DNA of 42,459 nucleotides, taken from positions 1-42,459 of IMG/VR virus record IMGVR_UViG_3300025087_000151, one strand, 5' to 3'. Shown piece after piece: positions 15,257-20,447 of the stretch. This DNA comes from a virus. Positions within the stretch are counted from its first letter, which is position 1; the number at the start of each line of letters is the position of its first letter. The translations under genes were made by a program, and so were the position numbers. The notes beneath the pieces were generated by a model. It saw only the letters and a program-made list of their open reading frames with translations, was not told the origin of the DNA and did not search any database.

Positions 15257-15513
15257 TGGTTTCTTTTCTCCTCTCTGAAGGGAAACGGACTCGTTACTAT
15301 TGAGCTGTCATCTCCCTGACCAAGGTAAACCATATCATCCCAAGAGCAGCCGTGTTCCTCTGTTCGAGAGCAGGTGGTATACTGCTTTCGTTCTCCGTCA
15401 ATGGTGGCATATTTGTAGGGATGCTCTGCGTGGCTGTGGTCCGGTGTTAGGTAAGCTCCTAACTTGGTTATTGTAAAAAACTGTTTTCTTGAGAACCAAA
15501 AGTGGTAGATCAT
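15223..15513 (-). CDS. Hypothetical protein (96 aa)
   Basis: Starts MIYHFWFSRKQFFTITKLG after GGAGAAAGG. Contains several His and Cys (HSHAEHPYK, CSRTEEHGCSW) that could bind a metal. Its last 34 bases overlap the next gene. Unknown. Confidence 0.62.
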   Translation of the reverse strand: MIYHFWFSRKQFFTITKLGAYLTPDHSHAEHPYKYATIDGERKQYTTCSRTEEHGCSWDDMVYLGQGDDSSIVTSPFPFREEKRNQCSTFGSGGKE

Positions 15514-15537
15514 GCCTTGGTTTCCTTTCTCCTTTTT

Positions 15538-15669
15538 CTATCTCTCTGGCCAGCCAAAGGCGAGCCTTTTAATTAGGTCTCTGCGTTCGATTAGTGCAAG
15601 GCTCCAGTAAAACTGGCTCTCCGAGAGGCTTCGAATCAGCCAGCGGAGGGAAGGTTTAAGAGGAGGCAT
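15538..15669 (-). CDS. Small hypothetical protein (43 aa)
   Basis: The start at MPPLKPSLRWLIRS follows AAAGGAGAAG and overlaps the end of the neighbour by 14 bases; a longer upstream start lies inside that gene. Basic, helical (LSESQFYWSLALIERRDLIKRLAF). Unknown. Confidence 0.55.
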   Translation of the reverse strand: MPPLKPSLRWLIRSLSESQFYWSLALIERRDLIKRLAFGWPER

Positions 15670-15850
15670 TTTTCTTCTCCTTTCTTGGATAGAACCATGG
15701 ATAGTAGTGACACTTCTCGCACCGCTGGACATAACTCGGTGTCAGCTCTGCACCCTTCTCTCTTGCTTCTCCCCACGGGTCCAAGCTGGTCGGGTAGTCA
15801 CACTTGCAGTAGCAACGAGTTCGCTTGCCGAAGAGAGTTAGTCGTCTCAT
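15656..15850 (-). CDS. Small Cys-rich protein (64 aa)
   Basis: Start MRRLTLFGKRTRCYCKC chosen because GGGGAG lies just upstream. Cys arrangement CYCKC ... CEKC suggests a zinc knuckle. Many basic residues. Unknown. Confidence 0.62.
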   Translation of the reverse strand: MRRLTLFGKRTRCYCKCDYPTSLDPWGEAREKGAELTPSYVQRCEKCHYYPWFYPRKEKKNASS

Positions 15851-15869
15851 TTGGGGCTCCCCTTTCCTC

Positions 15870-16385
15870 TTACTCTTCACACACGAAAAGAGTCTCTCTA
15901 TCTGTCCTCCAATACTCAAGCTCCTCGTCTGTCCTGACTTTCTTAACTCGCTCTACCAGCCGGCAGGTGACCAGCTCGCTATGGTAGACGTAGACTTGGA
16001 GACTGATGGGAACCTTTTTCCCTCGTGAGTCTTTCGTCTGCCAAGTGCTCGTAAAGTCCGTGCTTGAGCGGTCTACCCTCATCTTCCAGAGGAGGCCAAA
16101 GGCTCGATGAAGAGGGCCGAGAACAAGGTCGACTGCCATTTCTACCGGAAGGTCTCTCGTGCGAAGGCAAATGAGACAACCGGGAGTATCTCCCGACCAG
16201 AAGCTCGGCCAGGCTTTCAGCTCGACCGAGCTGTTATTCGCTACTGGGAGCCCCCGGAGGAGCTCAAAGAGGGGCTCGACTGCGAGCAAAGTCTCATCCT
16301 TGCGAAGGAGCTCCTCTGCGAGCTTCAAGCGGGAAGCCCGGAGGCTGGTGATGTTAGGATGCTGGGCTTTTTCTGCTTCTCTCAT
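15870..16385 (-). CDS. Hypothetical protein (171 aa)
   Basis: Helical N-terminus (SLRASRLKLAEELLRKDETLLAVEPLFELLRGL), then a beta-rich domain (KKVPISLQVYVYHSELVTCRLVERVKKV) and a short helix ending FVCEE. Its ATG overlaps the end of gene 16382-16903. No family recognised. Confidence 0.72.
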   Translation of the reverse strand: MREAEKAQHPNITSLRASRLKLAEELLRKDETLLAVEPLFELLRGLPVANNSSVELKAWPSFWSGDTPGCLICLRTRDLPVEMAVDLVLGPLHRAFGLLWKMRVDRSSTDFTSTWQTKDSRGKKVPISLQVYVYHSELVTCRLVERVKKVRTDEELEYWRTDRETLFVCEE

Positions 16386-16903
16386 AGTCTCTTCCTCACT
16401 TCCTCTTGTAGATTCAAAGGTAAAGCCCCCAAGAGCCTCTCCCGGGAGCGGGGCTCAAGCTCTGCTACTCGCGAAAGGAACTCCTCAAGGCTATCCGGGG
16501 CAGCGAGCCGCTTGCAGCTTGGTCTCGCAGCTCCCCCCACGTGAGTGACGACAAGAACCAGCCTCTCTCGGCGGAGCTTTTCGGCCTCCAAGAGAAGAAA
16601 CTCTCGTCCGCTTTCAGTTAGCTCTCTCTGCAACAGGGCCATTCGGAGGCTCAAGGTTTTGAGCTTATCTTTCAGCTCGTCAAGGGTGAAACTTTCTGGT
16701 TGAATTGTCATAGCTTTTCCTCCTCTCTCTCTCTCCTCTTCCTCTCTCGGCTCAAACGTTGTCTTGCTGTCGCGGAAGGTTCCTTCGTCTACGTCGCTCT
16801 CTCCGTCCCAGATAGGACAAGCGTTATCGGCAGCACGGTGCTCTTCATACTCAAAACGGCAGTTTTTGCAGACTACCTCAAAGGGACCCTTTTTCTTTAT
16901 CAT
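16382..16903 (-). CDS. Hypothetical protein, zinc-knuckle N-terminus plus helical C-terminus (173 aa)
   Basis: An AAGGAAGGAG tract precedes the first Met. Residues 12-30 hold C-x2-C, then a later Cys (VCKNCRFEYEE...NACPIW). After an Arg/Glu linker a second Met (codon 65, near 16711) is preceded by GAGGAGG at good spacing, so the C-terminal helical domain (LDELKDKLKTLSLRMALLQREL) may also be made on its own. This could be two genes fused by loss of a stop, or one gene with an internal start. Function unknown. Confidence 0.68.
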   Translation of the reverse strand: MIKKKGPFEVVCKNCRFEYEEHRAADNACPIWDGESDVDEGTFRDSKTTFEPREEEERERGGKAMTIQPESFTLDELKDKLKTLSLRMALLQRELTESGREFLLLEAEKLRRERLVLVVTHVGGAARPSCKRLAAPDSLEEFLSRVAELEPRSRERLLGALPLNLQEEVRKRL

Positions 16904-17203
16904 ACTCTGGACTCCTTCCTTCTGGGCGCTTGCGCCCCTTGCGCCGCTTGCGCTCGCGAGCTCCGCCTAACGGCGTCAAATTTTGACGTCGGCTTGGTGG
17001 TTGGTTTTTGTCTACTCGCTCTCAATCCTTCAGGGGAGGGCAGGGAGACGCCTGCGGCCCAGACTGTTAGCTTTGCTATGGTTATGAAGGAGGCTAACAG
17101 CCTAGACCGCTTGCGGTCCTTGCCCTGGTCTGGAGGGGCGAGCTTGGAGAGGGAGAGGGCTCTTGTGCCCCACCTCCGTCTCGCTGGGCGGATTGGTGGT
17201 GGG
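16904..17203. other. 300-base gap with palindrome and stem-loops, no convincing gene
   Basis: Contains palindrome copy 6, a G/C-rich tract of repeated TTGCGC/CTTGCG units (16928-16955), a perfect CTGTTAGC / GCTAACAG pair (about 17065-17102), and an ACCGCTTGCGGT self-complementary site just after it. The open frame crossing the gap has no ribosome site and poor composition. A structured leader or non-coding RNA is possible. Confidence 0.45.
16975..16987. repeat. Dispersed palindrome, copy 6
   Basis: Core GTCAA-ATT-TTGAC with the CCTAACGGC left flank. It lies in the untranslated gap between genes 17204-17428 and 16382-16903. Confidence 0.88.
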
Positions 17204-17428
17204 TTAGAGTTGGTCTTCCATTTTTCTTCGTAGACGTATAAACCTCTCGTGATATGCTTCCACAATCTTATTGAAGCAGGCTTCACAGAGAGTAAAATTA
17301 TTATCCGCGTCAAAGATTGTCGGCACAGGTGCAAGAGCGTTGAAGAACGGAGGGTCCTCGCTGGACTCGTCTACGACCGCGCCGCAGAAGTCACAATAAA
17401 GAAGACCATCACTGGACTGTCTGGACAT
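17204..17428 (-). CDS. Zinc-finger-like protein, paralogue of the gene at 17468 (74 aa)
   Basis: CDFCG near the N-terminus and NNFTLCEACFNKIVEAYHERF near the C-terminus form a four-Cys site. The same layout, with the same LC-x-AC-aromatic-x2-I-x2-A pattern, appears in gene 17468-17653, so the two look like tandem duplicates. GGAGAAAC precedes the ATG. A zinc-binding adaptor or anti-host protein is possible but unproven. Confidence 0.7.
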   Translation of the reverse strand: MSRQSSDGLLYCDFCGAVVDESSEDPPFFNALAPVPTIFDADNNFTLCEACFNKIVEAYHERFIRLRRKMEDQL

Positions 17429-17467
17429 ACTGTTTCTCCTTTTTCTCTCCCCAGGCCGCTGGCGGCC

Positions 17468-17653
17468 CTACCAGCCAAGCCCGTCGAAGGCGTCCGCTAT
17501 TAGCTGGTAGCAAGCAGGGCAAAGGTGAAAGTCGCTCATCTCGTCAACGAAGCATTCGTCTTTGAGCGGCACCTGGAGCTCAATCCCGCAACGATTGCAG
17601 GTTGGACTCGTTTGCCGTCTTTTGGGAATCGGGATTAATCGCGTTTTCTGCAT
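17468..17653 (-). CDS. Zinc-finger-like protein, paralogue of the gene at 17204 (61 aa)
   Basis: CNRCG and SDFHLCPACYQLIADAF form the same four-Cys site as the downstream neighbour. The N-terminus is basic (RLIPIPKRRQTSP). GAGGAGAGGAGGAG precedes the ATG. It is the first gene after the putative origin region. Confidence 0.7.
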   Translation of the reverse strand: MQKTRLIPIPKRRQTSPTCNRCGIELQVPLKDECFVDEMSDFHLCPACYQLIADAFDGLGW

Positions 17654-17675
17654 CTCTCCTCCTCTCCTCCCCCAG

Positions 17676-18000
17676 CGCTCTCCTGTTGGCTGGCCAGGTA
17701 GAGCCCCGGGTATTTTGTGTTGATTTTGGGTTTTGGTTGGGAGTTTGAAGTTGACTGGTTGACTGGTTCTCGGTGACTGGGTTGTTTTGTTAGTGTGAAT
17801 TTTTCAGTTGATTTGTTTTAGTTTGATTTGTTTTTCTTTATAAAAAAAATTTTTTAAACTAAAAAACAACATTAAAAAATCATCACACTGAAAAAACCAC
17901 ACTGAAAAAACCACACTGAAAGAAAAACCACCACTGAATCAAAAACCCAAACACAAACGCAAAATACCCTGGGCTCTAACAGGCCAGCCGTTAGGAGAGG
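17676..18000. other. Candidate replication origin: long imperfect inverted repeat with AT-rich centre and iterons
   Basis: Left arm 17676-17735 and right arm 17941-18000 are complementary over about 60 bases with few mismatches (e.g. GGCTGGCC / GGCCAGCC, then GAGCCC...GGGTATTTTG on each arm). The core is very AT-rich, with ATAAAAAAAATTTTTT near 17840. Three tandem copies of CACACTGAAAAAAC begin near 17884, and TTGACTGG is doubled near 17751-17768. AT-rich unwinding zone, iterons and no gene are typical of origins. Transcription control is the alternative. Confidence 0.55.
17884..17936. repeat. Direct repeats of CACACTGAAAAAAC
   Basis: Three near-tandem units of about 14 bases, ending in a degenerate fourth (CCACTGAATC). 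They lie inside the long inverted repeat, so they may be initiator-binding iterons. They are too short and too uniform to be a CRISPR array. Confidence 0.65.
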
Positions 18001-18173
18001 AGGAGAGCAGTAGAGCATTGTGCATTTGTGAACGTGAACATGTGAATGGGTTTCGCCCACAGGGAAAAGCACAACTTTCGCTCTTTCATTCCTTCCTCCT
18101 CAAGCCAGGGCAAAGGCCAAACAGTGGCCTGCCCCAGCCCCTTTTTTGAATTTGATAGTGTGGAGGCTTTCAT
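17991..18173 (-). CDS. Doubtful small ORF (60 aa, or 32 aa from an internal start)
   Basis: The internal Met at 18089 has a very good site (GAGGAGGAAGGA), and the outer Met at 18173 has GGGAGAAAG. The short product (MKERKLCFSLWAKPIHMFTF) has no known relative, and the frame crosses a hairpin-rich stretch. Its 3' end lies in the right arm of the inverted repeat. Listed because of the ribosome sites only. Confidence 0.3.
   Translation of the reverse strand: MKASTLSNSKKGLGQATVWPLPWLEEEGMKERKLCFSLWAKPIHMFTFTNAQCSTALLLS
18108..18147 (+). terminator. Possible plus-strand terminator hairpin
   Basis: GGGCAAAGGCCA and TGGCCTGCCC form a stem around a short loop (about 18108-18134); a run of six T follows at 18142-18147, after a C-rich spacer. 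It would act on rightward transcripts, for which no gene exists here, so its role is unclear. It may insulate the origin. Confidence 0.3.
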
Positions 18174-18217
18174 CTCTTATACTTTCTCCCTCTCTTTTTT
18201 AATCCCGCCCAGGTGCC

Positions 18218-18230
18218 GTCAATTTTTGAC
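18218..18230. repeat. Dispersed palindrome, copy 7
   Basis: Core GTCAA-TTT-TTGAC with flanks CCAGGTGCC and GCCGGCAGG. It lies 20 bases beyond the stop of gene 18251-18826, which also has copy 8 on its other side. Confidence 0.88.
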
Positions 18231-18250
18231 GCCGGCAGGTGGGTTATAAA

Positions 18251-18826
18251 CTAATCCTGCGGGTTGTTCTTCTTGGCCCAGGCAAGCATTTCTTCGAGAC
18301 TACCAAACCCTGCCGCCTTGATCGCGCCTTCCATAGCATCGGCCTTGGCGGCCTTGGCCTTCACGCCGGAGCTGGCGGCCTTCTCGGTTTTGGCCATGGA
18401 GAGCGTATAGGCCGCTTCCACCAGGCCCTTGCCACCGTCTTTGAGCGTGTAAAGGTCAGGGTGCGGTCCGTTCCCGTCTTTGTCGGCCACATAAGTTACC
18501 GCCCCGGTGGTCTTGTCCTTTACGTAACTTCCGGTAATCTTTTGGCCGTCCTCGCCGGTATCCCCGGGCAGGTAAAAACCAAGCGGCGTGGGGATATTCA
18601 CGCTCATCATGCGGGCGACTTTTTCAAAGAACCCTTTCTCGTCTACGCCATACATCTGCAGGGCGTCGGCCAAGTCTCTCGCCACTGGCACAGGCACGTC
18701 CGCCACGATATTGGCTCCCGTATGCGGCCTCATGTTGGTGGTGACAAACTCCCTGCCGTCGTCGGGCTTATACTCGAACGTCGAGAAATGCACGGGTTCA
18801 ACCTTTTTAATCTTCTCGTCTGCCAT
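18251..18826 (-). CDS. Hypothetical protein bracketed by palindromes (191 aa)
   Basis: The longer frame (to 18937) runs through palindrome 8; the Met at 18826 (MADEKIKKVEP) follows an AGAGAGAA tract and is preferred. N-terminal domain of mixed type (FSTFEYKPDDGREFVTT...VPVPVARDLADAL), then a Gly/Asp-rich part (GEDGQKITGSYVKDKTTG), an Ala/Lys-rich linker, and a C-terminal helix pair (IKAAGFGSLEEMLAWAKK). Codons are GC-rich at third positions, unlike most neighbours. As one of the first genes of the leftward block it is probably expressed early. No family recognised. Confidence 0.75.
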   Translation of the reverse strand: MADEKIKKVEPVHFSTFEYKPDDGREFVTTNMRPHTGANIVADVPVPVARDLADALQMYGVDEKGFFEKVARMMSVNIPTPLGFYLPGDTGEDGQKITGSYVKDKTTGAVTYVADKDGNGPHPDLYTLKDGGKGLVEAAYTLSMAKTEKAASSGVKAKAAKADAMEGAIKAAGFGSLEEMLAWAKKNNPQD

Positions 18827-18907
18827 ACTCGTTCTCTCTTTCTTTTCTTTTCCCTCGCGAGGGGTAAATTGTTCAAAATCTGACAATTGGTAAATAAAAC
18901 TACCGGC

Positions 18908-18920
18908 GTCAAATTTTGAC
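18908..18920. repeat. Dispersed palindrome, copy 8
   Basis: Core GTCAA-ATT-TTGAC with left flank AACTACCGGC. It lies 80 bases upstream of the start of gene 18251-18826 and next to the 27-bp inverted repeat. Confidence 0.9.
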
Positions 18921-18932
18921 GTTGGGAGGTCG

Positions 18933-18959
18933 GTCAATTCATGGCTCGGTTAAGCGGGC
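18933..18959. repeat. 27-bp inverted repeat, left arm
   Basis: Matches the reverse complement of 19188-19214 at 24 of 27 positions; both arms begin outward with GTCAATTCATGG. Together they enclose the 65-aa gene, an arrangement like a small mobile or invertible cassette. Confidence 0.8.
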
Positions 18960-18971
18960 TGTTGAGGGTAA

Positions 18972-19169
18972 TTAACCTGCGGTGGAAATTAAAAGGAAGG
19001 AGACGCTATCTATGCTGGTTACGATCAGGCTATTTGCTGTGTCGCTATAGGCCTCCAGCTCGTTGTTATCGTTAAATTCGACAACATGGGATTCTACAAC
19101 TGTTTCCGGAGTTATATCTCCGTCCTTCAACAGCTCGTTTATGTCGTTAAGAAGTTCTTGGACGTTCAT
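18972..19169 (-). CDS. Acidic 65-aa protein inside an inverted-repeat pair
   Basis: MNVQELLNDINELLKDGD, then alternating strands (ESHVVEFNDNNELEAYSD, SLIVTSIDSVSFLL). GGAAGG precedes the ATG. Strongly acidic; could be a DNA-mimic or toxin/antitoxin-type protein, but no family is recognised. The 27-bp arms lie 12 and 18 bases outside the gene. Confidence 0.65.
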   Translation of the reverse strand: MNVQELLNDINELLKDGDITPETVVESHVVEFNDNNELEAYSDTANSLIVTSIDSVSFLLISTAG

Positions 19170-19187
19170 TCTGGGCCTTCCAATCTC

Positions 19188-19214
19188 GCCCGCTTAACGA
19201 AACCATGAATTGAC
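19188..19214. repeat. 27-bp inverted repeat, right arm
   Basis: Partner of 18933-18959 with three mismatches. No target-site duplication is visible outside the pair. Confidence 0.8.
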
Positions 19215-19236
19215 TTTCCCATAACCCCAGACGGGA

Positions 19237-19446
19237 TTAAAGAAAAGAGGGAAACTTCTGGAATAACGATATGTCTCGGGCGGGAACGCCAATCCCGAGC
19301 CCCACGTTATACCGGCCAATTAGGTAGTTCACCTCGGTATGGCCACCGGCGAGTATTCTCGCGGACCAGGAAGGGAAGGTATTCCCTTCGGGATATATCC
19401 TGGTGTAACGGGCTCGGAGCATTACCGGGCGATATACCGTTGCCAC
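19237..19446 (-). CDS. Possible 69-aa protein, first gene of the leftward block
   Basis: GTG start with a weak GGAAAACAG upstream. Composition is protein-like (NTFPSWSARILAGGHTEVNY, RYNVGLGIGVPARDI) with GC-rich third positions, like gene 18251-18826. It lies downstream of the candidate promoter at 19526-19553. No family; could be a chance frame. Confidence 0.42.
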   Translation of the reverse strand: MATVYRPVMLRARYTRIYPEGNTFPSWSARILAGGHTEVNYLIGRYNVGLGIGVPARDISLFQKFPSFL

Positions 19447-19525
19447 CTGTTTTCCAGTTTGCCGGACTGGTCATTGAAATTGGCTGTGGTTGTATCCTTT
19501 TCTGTTTGGGTTTGCGTTTCGGTCA

Positions 19526-19553
19526 GTCATATGTATTGCATACCCCATGCCAA
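19526..19553 (-). promoter_or_regulatory. Candidate leftward promoter
   Basis: On the minus strand TTGGCA (19548-19553), 16-base spacer, TATGAC (19526-19531). It would start transcription about 70 bases before gene 19237-19446. The match is moderate. Confidence 0.35.
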
Positions 19554-19614
19554 AACGTAACGTGTTGAAATCATTGGGTTTTTCCGAAATGCCTCGGGCT
19601 GAAACCGGCCAGAG

Positions 19615-19660
19615 CGTCAAAACATGGGGTCAAAATTTTGAAAAGCGTCAATGTTTTGAC
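19615..19660. repeat. Cluster of degenerate palindrome half-sites
   Basis: GCGTCAAAAC, GGTCAAAATTTTGA and GCGTCAATGTTTTGACAC follow each other in 46 bases. The last has the GTCAA...TTGAC arms with a four-base centre. They share the half-site of the twelve intact palindromes and lie between the two candidate promoters, as an operator would. Confidence 0.6.
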
Positions 19661-19895
19661 ACTGCTTGTCCGAGCCAATGTTTAAACGGCCTCGCGTCTA
19701 TCCGCCCGAGCGTATGGACAAACGAATGTCTACACGAAATTTCGACCATGGCTGGGGGGTTGGGTGAGTTCGGGGGGTGGGAAAAGCCCAGAAAATTACC
19801 TATGAATTTTTTGAGTTACCCTGATACTGGCGATAATGCTCTTGGTTGAGGACAGTAGGCTCTTTGAGAGAGTGAAGAACCCGGGGGTTAAAAGG

Positions 19896-19924
19896 TTGAC
19901 ATGGGGGCGAAAGGGTGCTATACT
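19896..19924 (+). promoter_or_regulatory. Sigma70-type promoter of the late (rightward) block
   Basis: TTGACA (19896-19901), 17-base spacer, TATACT (19919-19924), close to the bacterial consensus. The ribosome site AGGAGGA (19931-19937) follows almost at once, giving a very short leader before the terminase gene. Confidence 0.8.
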
Positions 19925-19943
19925 AGCCCCAGGAGGAAGACCT

Positions 19944-20447
19944 ATGGGTAGATTCAGAGAAGGAAAGAGTTTGGACTATCAGGGAGCTGAGAAGAAAGCT
20001 ATGCAGCTCAGAGAGCATCACAAGAGTATGGCCCGGATGATGGTCATGGGAGGAGCAAGGCCAGGGCAGTTAGCTTTGGCGTTTAATATGAGCGCAGCGC
20101 AGATCTCGATCATAACGCAAAGTCCGATGTTCAAGCTCGAAGTTGAACGACTCCGGGCTATGAGCGAAGACGCCTGTGCGGATGTGAGGAATCAGCTCAA
20201 TGGGATGATTCCGTTGGCGCTGGTGGCGCTAGAGGATGATCTGAGCATGGAAGTAGAGGATGATCCTAGGCTGAGAAAAATCCGCCAAACTGCTGCTTTT
20301 GACATCTTGAGCCGGACGGGCTACGAGAAGAAGGACGGAGGGCCGTCTGTGGTAGTCCAGAACAACACTCAGATAAACCAGATGACAGAAGAGCAGCTGA
20401 GAGAAGAAGTTTTCAAGCTAGCTGCTCAAACGATCGAGGGTAGATGA
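19944..20447 (+). CDS. terS: Terminase small subunit (167 aa)
   Basis: The start was set at the ATG seven bases after AGGAGGA and just downstream of the promoter; the longer frame would start upstream of the promoter. Helical DNA-binding N-terminus with an HTH-like segment ARPGQLALAFNMSAAQISII (about 38-57). The C-terminus TEEQLREEVFKLAAQTIEGR resembles small-terminase tails that contact the large subunit. It overlaps the large subunit gene by four bases. It should recognise the packaging site. Confidence 0.82.
   Translation: MGRFREGKSLDYQGAEKKAMQLREHHKSMARMMVMGGARPGQLALAFNMSAAQISIITQSPMFKLEVERLRAMSEDACADVRNQLNGMIPLALVALEDDLSMEVEDDPRLRKIRQTAAFDILSRTGYEKKDGGPSVVVQNNTQINQMTEEQLREEVFKLAAQTIEGR

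Larger units (their letters stand above)
19215..19943. other. Divergent control region between early-type and late blocks
   Basis: About 700 bases between the leftward and rightward blocks, with at most one small gene. It holds a good rightward promoter, a candidate leftward promoter, and a cluster of degenerate palindrome half-sites (19615-19660). The GGTTGGGTGAG...GGGGGGTGGG tract near 19753-19780 is G-rich. This is where regulation of both arms would be expected. Confidence 0.6.

Noticed and set aside
17884-17936. CRISPR-like short repeats
   Set aside because: Units are only about 14 bases and near-tandem with no unique spacers of normal length; iterons fit better.
19490-19849. 119-codon plus-strand frame in the control region
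   Set aside because: No ribosome site at any internal Met, and it runs through the half-site cluster. Composition is not gene-like.
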